A stretch of DNA of 64,000 bases from Trichobilharzia regenti (Eukaryota; Platyhelminthes; Trematoda; Strigeidida; Schistosomatidae): the NCBI GenBank assembly GCA_944472135.2, contig OX235262.1, positions 58,500,440 through 58,564,439 of the forward strand. The letters are read 5' to 3'. The notes under the pieces were generated by a model, which was not told where the DNA came from, did no database searches, and saw only the letters and a program-made list of their open reading frames with translations. The position numbers and the translations under genes were made by a program. The first letter of the stretch is position 1, and each line of letters begins with the position of its first letter. This document shows positions 11,546 to 24,484 of this stretch, in pieces.

Positions 11546-12161
11546 TAATAATAAATTTTCTTGTAGTGAGCTGGTCGGTACAAATGCCACTATAATTCTA
11601 GCCGTGTCAATATGCCAGATACCATCTGATGAATACTAAAAATAAATTTCTTTTTAATTTTGTGGTACACATATTGATCTTTTCGTAACTAACAGTAGTG
11701 GAATTCTTCAGCTCTTTTATTTAGCTTTCATGCTAACTATTGAAAGTTTATGCATTCTTTAAACACAATATTATTTTATTTAAACATATTTATATAAAGA
11801 ACGAATCCTCTGTATTCATTAAATCAATTTCTATCTTAAATAAGATACTGAACGTACTGCAGTGATGGATAAAAGCCTTGATTGATTAGATAATGCGAGT
11901 CAGTAACTTCTTGAATATTCATTGAGACAGAGGTCCATCAACACACCACTCCAAGTTATACAAGATAGATGGATAGACGGATTAGTCCTTAATTTCAATT
12001 CACATTCGTATACAATTATATGAAATTTACAAATTTATTCACTCTTACCTTTTATTTCATCGCTTTCTGCAGGTATTTTCGTAGGATTCACTTCTACATT
12101 CGTCTCACTCATGATCAAAAAGCGACTATTCCTTTGAAAAATGGAGAACTCCACTTAAATG

Positions 12162-12208
<47 letters not shown>

Positions 12209-12890
12209 TGCTAAGCAGGTTTTGTAGGTAAAAGTGACCGGTGTCATGGTAACTAACGATTAAGTTATTGCATCTGTTGTTGTTATTACTTTATTATTAT
12301 TATACGTATGAATACTCTTCTTCTCCTAAAAACCTTCTTTCTCTTTCTTCTCTGATACTATGGAAGCCATTATTGCTGTTCACTTATGCAGTACAGCATG
12401 GGACACGAAGTTCATTTGTTTATATGTACTAATAATTAAAATGACGTAGTACATTATACGAAAAAGGACAACAGAAACAATATATATAATTAAAATATCC
12501 TTGACATAAACCATTGAGTATATCTCATTTATGCTTAATAAAATACATATTATTAAAAATGAACGCCATTTTTGTTTTTATTCAAGTGAATAAAATCAAC
12601 TCTTTTCAGCAGGTTTCTTCATCACCAAAATCTCTATTAAATAATAATTTGGTTTATATGGATAAAAAGATTTTAATTTAATAACATATGGAAATTTATG
12701 TAACTTCATTTATCCTTTGTAAATAATAGTAAAAATATCTGAAGCGTACTATGAAATTTATCATAAGAGAATGATTGAATTCCCATTCGTGATTAATGCC
12801 CTTATAGACAGGGAAATAACGTCAAACAGTGCTTCGGTGATTTCGTGGTGAAATGCTTGCCAACCGTACATTTTTTTTCCTTCACATTCC
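11546..12890. other. Intergenic, no gene seen
   Basis: AT-rich sequence between repeats. It contains the (TA)n run listed separately at 12163-12206. No protein or RNA gene recognised. Confidence 0.4.
12163..12206. repeat. (TA)n microsatellite
   Basis: About 22 uninterrupted TA units, the longest pure run in the window. Confidence 0.95.
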
Positions 12891-13100
12891 CCAGTGGAAC
12901 ATAGAGCTTCAAGTTAGTGGCTTGAAGTTTCTGTAGCAGTGTTTATTTTACAGGATGGGGTTGCTAGCCTCATGTTCAACCTTCCCTCTTTACCAGTTCT
13001 ATTATTGACTTAGAGAGGTAAAGGAGTGCGTCAGCCGGGGATTGAACCCCGGACCATGTGTATGGTCGGTGAGCGTCCCAACCGCTATGCCATCACTGAG
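12890..13100 (-). repeat. tRNA-headed SINE (family B/C)
   Basis: Minus-strand head TGGCATAGCGGTTGGGACGC, then GGTCCGGGGTTCAATCCCC; tail with CTTCAAGCCACTAACTTGAAG and CTCTATGTTCCACTGGGGAA. Same family as 1425-1640. Confidence 0.65.
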
Positions 13101-13547
13101 TTGTTAGTTAAATAAAACTCGAATCTCTCACCCTAAACGTTTCAAATGCCAGAGTTTTATCGCTTGCCAGTCGCTATCCACCAAACTAACACAATGTTTA
13201 TCCTTGAACATCTTTGAAGCATCCGTACTAGAACCCAAAAATTCAGCAGACATCGAACATTCTGATTCACTACATCTAATCGATGAGAAACACAAAAATT
13301 AACTTGTAGAATAGAAACAAGTAGTTGATTAATAAAATGATGAGGCAAGGAAAATATTTGGAGTAGCAGAATGCTGATAACACTTGAGTTAGGAATGATA
13401 TCCAAAGCAAAATTACTGAGTAGTCAAGTTTCTTCTGTGTGAATAAACAAGTGTCTTCTATATATCAATGGCTAAGTCCTGAGCGATGCACAGAATATGC
13501 GAAATATTGAGTTTCATGAAAACTTCTTTTGATTTTGTCACTAATTT

Positions 13548-13790
13548 TCAATGATTTTTCCTTAGGGACCCAGTAATCAGTGCTGAATAACATTCAATTA
13601 GGCCATTGCATGTTGACCCATCATTACATCTTTTTAGCCATGTCGGATAATGTTCCTTGACTCTTTTAGATAAAACATTCACTGCATAACCCAAATATCT
13701 CACTCCATATGAGCGAGTCGATGGATGGATACACACAGATGTAGTCAAATGAAAAGTTTTACCCTTCGAGTTATTAGGGTACATTGATTG
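13548..13790 (-). mobile_element. Possible GIY-YIG endonuclease fragment (Penelope-like)
   Basis: A 78-codon open frame whose middle (RYLGYAVNVLSKRVKEHYPTWL, split here as RYLGYAVNVL then SKRVKEHYPTWL) resembles the Y-x-G-x...R-x-x-x-H-x-x-x-W core of Penelope GIY-YIG domains. The preceding frame is short and the similarity was judged by eye only. Confidence 0.4.
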
Positions 13791-14267
13791 TTTCTAATAT
13801 GGCTTCCACTCAAGGGTACATTTGGTGTATGATGTCAATGAGCAGTTCCCTGAGCAGTAAGTCCTACCCACCTCCATCTCCTCTTACATGCCTCCAATCA
13901 ATGGATTCTTGGCTGGCTCACTGTACTGCCACATTCCCTTATTGCTTATCTTATCTGCATGACCATCTGATCTCTACTGAACATAGTGAGCTGTTAATGA
14001 AGTTTGCAGTATCTTGTTAAGAATGCTTCTATTGACGTTTACACCAAGCCTCTGAACTACGGAGGTGTGTTTACGGGATCACCTTCATTCAGACAACTGC
14101 AAGTTTTGCCTTGATGGAGCATTTTTCAATGTCCGTTAATAGCTGAGAGTTAACTGGTGGTATGACTACACATGTGCGGAATGCATATAGAATAGTGTGT
14201 CTAATTTCATCAATATAGTGACTGGACAACAGGATGTGTTAACATCAGCACAGCAGCTTATCTTATC

Positions 14268-14269
<2 letters not shown>

Positions 14270-14307
<38 letters not shown>
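14270..14307. repeat. (TA)n microsatellite
   Basis: Nineteen TA units, about 160 bp upstream of the Merlin element. Confidence 0.95.
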
Positions 14308-14310
<3 letters not shown>

Positions 14311-14465
14311 TTGATTATTTGACATAAACATGGGTCTCCACATTACCGTTGATTTAATGAGTGATGGCTTCTGATGAAATGATGGTCCGACTCACAGTTG
14401 AATTCAAACTAGCAACCTGATCCGTTTAGGTGGGGTTCAAGCGATAGATCACTACTTAAAATCCA

Positions 14466-15624
14466 GGCAAGTTAAAGTATAGCGACCCAGGAGTATGAAC
14501 GCAGCAACGCCCTTGAAAGCATACTAGTAGCTGGATTACAGGACCTACTATAATTATAGAGCCACTATGAAAGCTATTCACGAAGTGCAGTGCGAACTAC
14601 TCCTGGATCTGGTTTCTAAGTACCGTTCAGATTATGGGTTTGTCCCATGTGGCTGAAAATATTCTTGTGGACCTTCGCTGTCAATCCAATGGCGTTCAGA
14701 AGCAATTGACGGACATTTATTGAGGTGTTCACGATGTAGGAAAAGAATTTATGCTCGATACGGTAAGTTACACACTCAGTTCACTCTTTTCTAGGAACTT
14801 TCTTATCTAAATCGTAGCTGTCGCTGACAAATATCCATTTTGTATACCGTCATTGAATATTAAATAATGAGCTGAAATTAACCTCTGTACATGCAGACAA
14901 TTCGTTAGCATCTACTGCATAAGGGTACCACCATTTCAGAGATATAGCATCCTGGAAGATGAATACCGTCATGCAGCTGGTGGGAAGAGTCAATATTAGT
15001 GTTCATATTAATGAGACCTCTCTGGTAAAGAAGAAATGTAATCATGGTCACCCCGGGGGAAATAATATTTGGGTTATAGGGATTTATAGCACGCAATTTT
15101 GGAAAGTAATTGTGAAAGCAACTTCTAGTCGTAGTGTGAAGACTCGTCTACCGACTATAAAGAGTTTAGTCATTCCTGACAATACTATTCATACAGATGG
15201 AAAGGAGGGATACAAATGGCTATCAGATGTCAGTTTCGTGCATCATCAAGTAAGCCTTTAAAATGATTTTGTTGACCTCCATACTGGAACCCATATTCAT
15301 TCAGTCGAGAACTTTCGAGGAAGACTGCAAGACAGGATAATAGCAATAAATGGGTCATGAAAAGAACTCATCCTCAGTCACCTTGATGAACACGTATATA
15401 GAAACTGATATAACTTAGGAATCGATAGTCCTTATTACAACTGGGAGATATTTCTAAGTCATGTCAGGGAAAACTATCCCGTTCAATGTGTTTTATCGTA
15501 TATCTATATATTTCTCTTGTAAATAAACGTTATTTTTAATGTAAAAACTACTGTTTTCCCTGAGTGGTCTCCCCAAGATCAGCTGTCGTTCGCACTCCCG
15601 AAATCGATGTATTATAACATTGCC
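14466..15624 (+). mobile_element. Merlin DNA transposon, degenerate
   Basis: Class II element of the Merlin/IS1016 (ISXO2-type DDE) superfamily. A zinc-ribbon piece DGHLLRCSRCRKRIYARYG is readable near 14706-14765, in a different frame from its upstream part. The transposase core is open from 14959 to 15261: VHINETSLVKKK, IWVIGIYSTQFWKV and IPDNTIHTDGKEGYKWL. It resumes after a stop as DFVDLHTGTHIHSVENFRGR. Of the DDE triad, the first Asp is Asn (HINE where EIDE is usual), the second (HTDG) and the Glu (SVENFRG) remain. The ends GGCAAGTTAAAG and, inverted, a degenerate GGCAATGTTATAATAC fit the TIRs of the MITE at 9483. Inactive on this evidence. Confidence 0.75.
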
Positions 15625-15699
15625 TAAAATCTTGCCTTCATACAAAATTTCATTTCATCTTTGATCATAACTAAAGACTTCTACTTATCTCATATTTAT

Positions 15700-16027
15700 T
15701 GCGTGTCGAGATTCCCTGTTCTACGCATGGAATCACAGAATATGCTCCAATATATTCATTATGTTCTGTGCTTTAATATGCCCACCTCTATTATTCTCTG
15801 ATCGTTTATTACAATGGAGAAATAAGATTTCAATTGCCGATACACCTCGAAGTAGTGATAAATCCACTGTCATCAATCTTGGTAATGATAATATTAATGG
15901 TGTGAATACAATTAAGAAAAATCGGCGTGCACATCATCGTTCACCTACAATGATCGCTTGTGACAAGATCAGATGGAAATTTCATACGTTTTACACGGCT
16001 CCGAGAACTAAATTCGCATTCAACTCA
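15700..16027 (+). pseudogene. Duplicated partial TRPM exon (truncated, inverted copy)
   Basis: Near-exact copy of the 3' three quarters of the TRPM exon at 44795-45226, in opposite orientation. Begins inside the exon (about its codon 35-40), so it has no splice acceptor. It runs open from SLFYAWNHRICSNIF..., through MFCALICPPLLF and KFHTFYTAPRTKFAFNS, to the intact donor TCA|GTAAGT at 16027/16028. In the aligned coding part only two residues were seen to differ (Gly to Arg in WNH-ICSN, Ile to Met in SPT-IACD). It is not attached to other TRPM exons on this strand, so it is a duplicated fragment. Confidence 0.9.
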
Positions 16028-19000
16028 GTAAGTTACTACACAGAATGGAAATACACACAAATGATATTAAGAACTGTGCCATAATTGAGCCTCCGTTACT
16101 TGTGCTTTTATCATCATTTAAATGCACTGCTTTCATCTATCCTCTTGAAATTGAGATCACAGTTATTTATTCTAGTGTGAGCTATTTCCCTCACCTTCAC
16201 AATAAGTAAATGTGAGTAGACAAACTGTTAACAGCTAGGCTGTTTGGTTCACCAGTACATCTGTGGTCCGGCGGCAGAATGTTCGAGCCAATCTCGCATT
16301 TGTTCCGGTTTTGTTTACACACCGATTCACTCCTAATCCTCTCGTCAGCCAGTGACAAGCTCAGAAAAGAGGAAAGGTTAGTGGTTATCATGAAGCTAGC
16401 AATTCCACTGCGTAAACGAAGACAATGCCACCTCTGGTAAGACTTCAAGATCTCAAGCCTGAAACACCATGTTCCACTTGGGACACGAGGAATGAATAAG
16501 GAGAGAACCGAAGAGAAGCTGGAAAATTTATCAGTCGTAAAGAAACCATGAACAATTTACTTCTCACACTCCCTGATAAACGAGTACACTGTATTACGGA
16601 AATGGGCGACTACGGTAGTTAATCATCCATGCATATAGTTATTATATTTGATTAGGTCAACAGTCAGAATATCTCAAACATCCACTTCTAGCTATTTTCT
16701 GGCTGAATTTCTTTCATCAGAGATCTGAATACGTGCCCGAAGATTTTTATTAGGACTACTCTCACATCACATGTCGTTTTCACAGATGAATCAGGAATAT
16801 TTCAGCATGGATTATAATACATTACAGTGTGTTTTGCGTCTGCATAGCTGAATTCTTTTCACTCAATCCAAACTGGCTACTTCGTTATCCGAATATCTGA
16901 AGTTGCATTGATTAACACTCCATTCGTTTGTGTTTCAACCAAAGCATCGAGATTCAAACCATTTGAGGTCTTACTGAGAGTGGTGTTACAGGGTGGTAGT
17001 GCTAACCATCCTTTTCAATGGTTAGCACTGAAAACTAAACCGTAGCAAGGTTAAGGAATGCATTGGGTGTGTACTGAACCTGACAAACACATCTGAGGTT
17101 ATTCAGCATTTCACCACCCAGCTAAAGATGGCAGAAGTCGGAAAATACCCGATATTCCCAGCCGGTCACTGGTGAAAGTACCAGCCCACTGCAACGTTGT
17201 TCAGCTTCAGTGATCGGAGTACAACCACTGTTTTCAGGTTGCCCGTGTACTTCTTACCAATTATTGCAAATTCAAGGTAGTGCTTAATTCCAATCCTCAT
17301 TTTGTTTGATCCCTGGTTTCACCAGTGTGTAACTTAATAATTCGTCAGTATGGAACCCATTCACAGATGTGCGTTAGTTCAAAATGTCAAAAGGTATATG
17401 TAGTATGAGTTAATAATTTTGTAAACGGCGATAAAGAGTATGAGTATAAGTAGCAAGCACATCAACGCTGTTATGAAATGTGCTCATCCAAAAAACCGTA
17501 TTCTGTAAATGTCAAATTTTCCAATTGTGATTTTGTAGGAGTTGGATTTCACGTGTCGTCATGGATGCATATTATTTGGAAAAGGGTTGAAAACCTACAG
17601 GGAGTACTAGACAGTTGTCTACTATCAGTTTAAAACCCTCGATTAGCGCGAACCTATCATTCTTTTGGGATGAAAACCAGGACCTGCAGGTTGCAAGGTG
17701 ACCACGAGACCGTTCTTTTTATTGGGACCCATCAATTGTAACCTCGGTGAGTTCCTGCTTGAAGTGCTACCCCCAGCCAAAGTCATTGCCAATTATTTGT
17801 CCCCACACACGAGTTGGTCTACCTCACCGGTCACACCTTCTCAAAAGAACTCCAGGCACACTGATATCACTTCTCGAGCAGATATGAAACCAAATTAATT
17901 CGTACAAATAACACCTGCCAATTATTCTCGTTCTCACTAGCGACTGGCTGCATGACAAAGGGACCTGTAGCTTTAATTAGATGTCATGACCAATGAGGTA
18001 TCTCAGAGGTTAGTACAATGTTTGACTTGATTAGTTCCCACTCCTGTGGAAGCCTCCTTCCTTTCTAGCCAACATTCAATCCCTAATAATCAGCACATCT
18101 GGCTATGATACAACATCTGATGCCACTGACTACCTATACAGAAACACAGAAAACAAGTCATTCACATAAATCACCCCATAATCAACATAAAAGTACACAA
18201 ACTGTGACGCAAAACACTGTGAGTCATTTGCTGAAGGTATGTTAATGACAACAGAAGTTCTGAACTGTATTCATTCACAAAACAAATATGGAGAGCAAAT
18301 GTGCATCACATACATCACATTGTTTGGCATTCTCTCATTTTCAACTGAGTAACATACAAATATCAGTTAGCCTTAATACTTTTGCAGCTGACCTCATATT
18401 TTCTTTTCTCTGCTTATTTTCATCATTACCACACAAAATTGTCTCTGTCTGCTTTCACTTATGATCAATTAACCCTTTGAACAATACTGGTACAGAGGAA
18501 TTACCGCATTTTGTATCTCACTGCTTTGCATTTGTAGATTAGATTGATGAATACCTTAGTATAAATTAACTGAAATAGTTTCTTTGAGTGTTCACAATCG
18601 ATTTATACGTTTCATTTACATTACACAGTCAGTTATTTCTGTTTCAGTAACCTTATACTGTTATAGGTGGATGGACCTGGATTGGTATACCAGTAGTTAT
18701 GTGGTGCATGATGATTAAAGGTGAAAGTATGACAGGATTTTCAGTGTCAGTTACGTCTCATAGTACAGCTATCACAGCAGCGAGTGAATAATTTGGAGGC
18801 AAACAGTTGGAATACGACCAACACTCAGACATTTTCAACTGTTGGTTTTCAGGAACTTCATTGATTCAGTGTACTCTACTAAATTGACATTTTGATTCAT
18901 AATTGTGCCATGATCATTCTTAATCACTGACCACACAAGAGATAGAACCTAGAACCTAAATGTTGCATAAGGAACTGGGATGGAGGGTGATTGCCTACCA

Positions 19001-19815
19001 TTACATGCTACTGCCAGTTTATGGGTGCTTGTTGCTGGAAGGTCCCCAATGAGAGAAACAGCTGTCTATTACTCTCCGGACTTCCTTCAACAATTTTCTA
19101 ACCACGGATAGAAATTTTCTTCTTCAAGAATTCATCAACCAACCTTACATTTGCACACAACATTTACTGTCGAGGATTGAAAAAATTCCCGAAGTATCTC
19201 TAGCTGAATGTTACTCATGATGGAAACTTGAAATCAATCAAGCGCTTGCAAACGAACACTTGGAGAATAAAGCACTTCAAAATAGTGGAGGAATTGACAA
19301 CTTCCATTATCCACGCTCTGAGCAGTTGACAAGAGATATGCAGATATGGAGTTGATGTAGATCCGTTTTATCCTGGTTCATGTCACTTTATTGCCTTTTT
19401 CAGACTTTTGGAATCCCTTGCATCTATACACACTCCATTCCATGTGTAGCCATGATTGCAGTCAACAGAATTGAGCAGCCATTCTTACCACTTATTAGGT
19501 TACGCGTAACAATCCAATGCAATCCAAAAAAGAGAACTGATGATGACGTTAAGAAGCTGAACGAAAATCCGAAGTCTATTACTGAGGAGACAGCTGTCTC
19601 TTCTTGTTCTGAAAAATGCGCGTTGAATTATTCTGATGTCTCTCTATTGCCAATTCGAATTCGAATACTGCCAGGCGATTGGAAGCAAGTTCTATGATGT
19701 GACGTCAAAAATTGATGAGCTGAATACACAAATCGAATTCGGGCAACTAGATAATCAGAAATCGATCTATTTCCAGTGTATTTTGATGATGCAGATCGTT
19801 TGAAATCTAATACTT
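15700..19815 (+). repeat. Arm 1 of ~4.1-kb inverted segmental duplication
   Basis: Collinear with the reverse complement of 40679-45122. Coordinate sums stay near 60822-60828 at the exon end, 60808 at 19380/41428, and 60494 beyond the retroposon insertion present only in arm 2. Contents: TRPM exon fragment (15700-16027), a tRNA-SINE (about 16200-16500), family A SINE material (about 17630-17900), unclassified DNA, and at the far end a short stretch that in arm 2 continues into a Penelope RT fragment. Exon and near-intron parts are almost identical; the far part (19380-19640) is visibly more diverged. Confidence 0.88.
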
Positions 19816-20289
19816 CAAAATGTTGTCTCTATAACACTAATAAGAAACCTACATTTCGTAATCCTCTGTGTACAGAAGATCAAAATCAGCTCGAAAATTG
19901 AAGACAAACAAAACTAGACCGATACAATAGTCATTGTGCTGAATGCGTTTATCTTAAATTCTGATTCCGTTAATTTATTAGACATTGCCAACTGCAATGA
20001 ATTGATCATGATGTAAGTGTCTTTCTCAACATTTAGACTTCTTTTTAAACAGTCATTCAATTTGGTATGAAGATTTCGAATTGAAACGGCGCGAAAGAAA
20101 GTATGGTGAAACTCGACCTTATAGTTTTATACTCACCTTGTACTCTTGCAATAATCTTCAGAGTTTAACCGATTATGCGACCTTTTCAAAGTGTTTCTGC
20201 AGAGCGCAGGTTTCTAGGGAGTTGTAGACGACAAAAAACATCAAGCAGAAGGAGGGTGAACTCATATTGTGCAAAATCAATATGTTTAA
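19816..20289. other. Intergenic, no gene seen
   Basis: Follows the end of detectable similarity to arm 2. No feature recognised. Confidence 0.4.
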
Positions 20290-20775
20290 ACAATATATAT
20301 GTCATTATTATTATTATATCCTTTAATTCCTAGAGGAACATAGGCTTCAGCTGCGCACCTCCATTGACTTCTGTTTTCTGCCAACTTTTTCACTCCGCTC
20401 CAAGTCTGCCCACATGCTTTCATCTCCTCCTCACATGACCTCCTCCAAGTCACCCTTGCACCGACGGCCAACTCGCCGCTTCCCTTTCTGGTTCCACTCG
20501 AGCGATGGCTTGTCTAGTGATGTCACTTGATGATTCCTTCAGTGTATGGCCAATCCATCTCCATTTCTTTCTGCCTATTTGTTTCACAATCGGTTCCTGG
20601 TTGGTTTGCTCCCAGAGATCTTTGTTGCTGATCTTTTCTGGCCATCTGATCTTGAGTATAGAGCGAAGACAACTGTTAATGAAGGTCTGAAGTTTGTTTG
20701 AGATGCTCTTCATGACGCACTGGCCAAGTCTCTGATCCGTATAGTAGAACTTCCATGCAGATTTGGCTCCACACC
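20290..20775 (-). mobile_element. Non-LTR retrotransposon 3' fragment
   Basis: Good copy of the RT-tail family on the minus strand. A continuous frame holds SISNKLQTFINSCLRSILKI, RWPEKISNKDLWEQTNQEPI, KKWRWIGHTLKESSSDITRQ and, after a shift, RRSCEEEMKACGQTWSGVKK and QWRCAAEAYVPLGIKG. Ends in a TAATAATAATAATGAC tail. A further fragment of the upstream part (KTAKIGKARQLLTILKPM) lies at about 21329-21420. Confidence 0.75.
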
Positions 20776-21539
20776 GTTTACAAGATGTCCCAGTGATATA
20801 TGTCATAATTGGTGCTCTGTAACGTTCTACTATAAGTTCCAAGGAGAAATAATTGAGCATTGAAAGAATTTTGCTCACTCATTGTGTAATCATTGTCACA
20901 TCTCGTTTGCACTTGCTTCTCTGCTATCACTCTTAGCTGGCTTCTCAAATACACACAAATTGTCACTTCCTGCTCACAGAATCTGCACCAAATCACCCTC
21001 GGACGCTCAATTCGTCGCTCCCACACAGCTTCAGCTTGACAGTCTGTTTTATGATACCACGTGAAGGTTTCCATCTCCGTCATCATCCTTTTGGGCAGTA
21101 AGTTCTTCGCAGGCAGATGTACTGCCTCCCACAATTCCTTTTTGTATATTCTTTACGATTTACCACCTGTTCTTTGAAATCGAGCGGAAACAGATACTGA
21201 TAAAAGTCTCCAGTGTCTTGTTGGAAGTGACATTGGTCATCTGCCGTGCTTTAGAACACAAGAAGCTCTGACTTGACATTAGTGCTACACATTGAGAATC
21301 TGTTCCTTGAACTAACTGCTATGAATAATCACATCGGTTTCAGAATAGTCAACAACTGTCTCGCCTTTCCGATTTTAGCTGTCTTTGAAATCCTCACGCT
21401 TGTAGGACATATATATAAACAGGCTGGCGAAGATGCGACGAAGACAAAGCCCCAATTGAACACATCGAAGATAGAGGTGATGAAGATGTACAACCAACAG
21501 TAATACACATCAATAATCAACAAACTCAGACAAGGTGGA

Positions 21540-23830
21540 GGCGAAGTATGTTCAACCGAGTGGCTTCGAAAGCCATTTACTTAGAATTTCTGCCTCACTT
21601 TCACTTTCGAGTTCGACATTAAGCATCACCATCCTTTGAAGGACGACTCGGACCTGTTCAGACGTTTTCTTTAGTTTTCGATTTTTGTCTGTGAATCTCA
21701 GAGGGAAACCAATTTCTATCAAGATTCCTTGGAGATTCTGCAGTCATTCGTCAGTAAAGCAGAATCAGTTTGGTGACAAAAAATCCAACGTACCCTTAAT
21801 TCTTTGTTCAGTTCTTGTACACCTTCCTTCCATCTTTGTATGTTACACAGATAAAAGCTGGTTTCTCCCAGCTGTTTTGAGCCTTCATTTCGGTTTTTTC
21901 AGTTCCATGCCTTAATATAATCTTTTGGCGATATCCACTACACATATGGTTCTTTTCAACAATCATACGTTCCTCTTAAATCTAATTTTCTGAACATAGC
22001 GTCCTAGATCTGCTGTGTAGCTTTTTGACCAGAATCTGTTTGTAAACAACTGAGAGAAGGCTACGACAATTTAAGTATTAAAAAGTCCACGTTTCTTTTC
22101 CAGAGACGGATTATTCAATCCTTCCACCATTTCTTCATTTTATGTTGAGATGTAGAAAGTGAAATGAACTGCTTTGTTTATGATCCACCATATTCTCAAC
22201 ATGAGGACGATTTGCATGGATGCGTGGTCCATATTACCGCAGACCACAAACCTGTCGTCAACGTACCTGAAGCAATAGGTGGTAACCCGCAGATTCAACT
22301 TCAGGAAGAGTCATGTGTCCACAAGAAAAAACCAAAATTGAGCTCATAGCCACTCTGTCAGTTAGCCGGTTCACTTCCTAGCTTGTCACAAAAGTGTCTT
22401 TTGTTTTTTCTATCACTAGTTTTCACTCCTTTGTTAAGTGAGCTATAAGTTATACCTAGCTTCTTCTTTGATTGAATATGTCTGCACACGACCGTTTGCT
22501 CATTCAAGCTCATTCGCTTCTGCATTAGATCCTAAGCGTCCGTAGAAGACTATTCATTGTCTTACCTATTCGTCCCAGCTAAGATGTCAATGCAGGATTT
22601 CCTCCACATTGTTTTCAAAGAGTTCCAGTGTTGTTCTGTATTAAATAAGTTTATTTTAAATATCGCACAAGGATGCAGTATTAACAAGTGAATGATGTTT
22701 CAAGCATAAATTATCGCTCATAATCACATCAGTTTAGTCACATGGTTTCGCACTTTGTCTTATATGTATTCTCTCTCTTTCTCCCTCTCTCTCTCTCTCT
22801 CCAACTTTCCCTTGTTGTTTGTTGCCACATTTCATATCTCTGGTATAACACTGCGTCATTCCAATTGCATGTGTGTTCTTCCACTATAATTTCTACGTTG
22901 ATGTTGCTTAATATCTAAGATCCTTTGTAATGTTTTAACTTTGTTCTGGACAGGTTGCTAAGAAAATGAACTTTGTGGTACTTCAAACATCCTAGTGACC
23001 TGAAAATGGTTCTGATATAGTGAGAAGATTAAACAACTCTGTGAATCGTCTGTATAAAATGGAAAGTCTTTGAAGCTTCTGGGGAATGAGTCACACGAGA
23101 CACCAGAGTACCTGCGTAAGTCATTGAGCCTCACTCCACGATTCGTTCTACATTATTGTTTTTGTGTTTTCCTCTTCTGGAGAGTTACAAGTAGTGTACA
23201 CACACGGGCTGCTAATGAAAGACTCAGTAGAAGAAACCTACTCATGAAGAAATAATATAGTCACTCGAAAACTCCTGTTGCCGTCATTGAGAGAAGAAGC
23301 ATGACTGAAATTATTGCATACGACGAATGTATCATCTACGTATCTATAGTAGACTGTTGTTTTATTAATTGCACACTTACGTTTTGTCTGTTCTAGATTG
23401 ACAACAAAATATATCAACTAATAAAAGACCCAATGAACTCCTAATCGCCACCCCTCAACCTGGTGATACATATTGCTGTCGACCTGAAATTGTATACCCT
23501 TGGTACATAACTCGAGAAGCTGCATAAATTCCAGTTTTAGCAGAGGAAGCAAATCAGCATGCTAACAAATGATGTCCAACGTTCCATGAAGTGGAACCTC
23601 TGTCAACAGAGAAGTAACATCCAAGGAAACCATGAATCTATCACACACGGTTAGTTGACTGACTTCCTCAACGAATTGGAACGAATCTTTCAAAGTATGT
23701 TTGATTAATCGTCGTCTAACAGGTTCTAACATATCGGCTTAACAACGAGAAACTTTGTGGAACGGCTATTCTCTGTGCATCAATCAGTCTTTTACGTAAC
23801 CTAATTCTGATTAGCTAATTTCCAAACTGG
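21540..23830 (-). mobile_element. Penelope-like element remnant with RT catalytic motif
   Basis: Minus-strand RT pieces in order: FMVSLDVTSLLTEVPLHGTL (about 23590-23650), LCTKGIQFQVDSNMYHQVEG (about 23455-23520) and the catalytic box CFRYVDDRFVVCGNMD (about 22230-22280). These correspond to Penelope RT motifs, with the YVDD aspartates still present. The frame is broken many times. The stretch at 22690-22735 carries the Penelope end block that also occurs at 10565-10619, suggesting nested or tandem copies. A CT-rich tract (22771-22802) lies inside. Confidence 0.65.
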
Positions 23831-24484
23831 ACATCGACCACCATATCACATGTAAATATGGTTTCGCAGGTACTTCATTACTAACACGTGCATTGACCAT
23901 ATTCAGCATTTCATTTTCAGCTGGCAAACATACACGCACACACACACAGTACAACACTCTAGTTTACCGGTGCAAAATTTCTTATTATGAAGCGCTTCAA
24001 TGTTTTTGTATAGCATAAAATAGTGAAATGGGTGAGACCACATTAAAAGGGAAAAATTAATTTAATGTTTGTAAATAAACTCATCTCATATCAGAATATG
24101 ATTAAAACAAAGAATTTGTGCACAGCAGAATAAAATGGCGCGGAAAAGCGAAATTGTCTCAGTAACACAAGGATAAATAATAACAGAATGTCAAAATATA
24201 AAAGAAATCAAAAAAGAATTCGGGCATACAGTTATTACAAATTTACGCAGTAAGGAATTTGTCTATGGGTGATTCTGAAATTTGTAATTAATGTAGTTTG
24301 TCAGTTTCCATTGAAGAGGTTCTGATAAATAATTTCAATGCATATTCATTGGCTAAATACAAAAAATTGTAATAGTTATAATAAATGAGTGGTCAAATAA
24401 TTGATATCAGTGGAAAACAATTGTGATGACAGAACCAATTTAGGCAAACTCTGATTAAGATCTCACTGCATCATCTTACCATGA
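23831..24484. other. Intergenic, no gene seen
   Basis: AT-rich spacer upstream of the kinase retrocopy, with a short CA run near 23935-23948. No promoter or exon recognised. Confidence 0.4.

Noticed and set aside
16197..16448. 83-codon frame conserved between 16197-16448 and 44380-44631, looking like a conserved gene
   Set aside because: It lies inside the inverted duplication and over a tRNA-SINE tail; its conservation reflects duplication, not coding.
19380..19697. 105-codon frame with a partner at 41189-41428
   Set aside because: Also inside the duplication; the paired frames drift apart in sequence and shift near the end, with no known domain.
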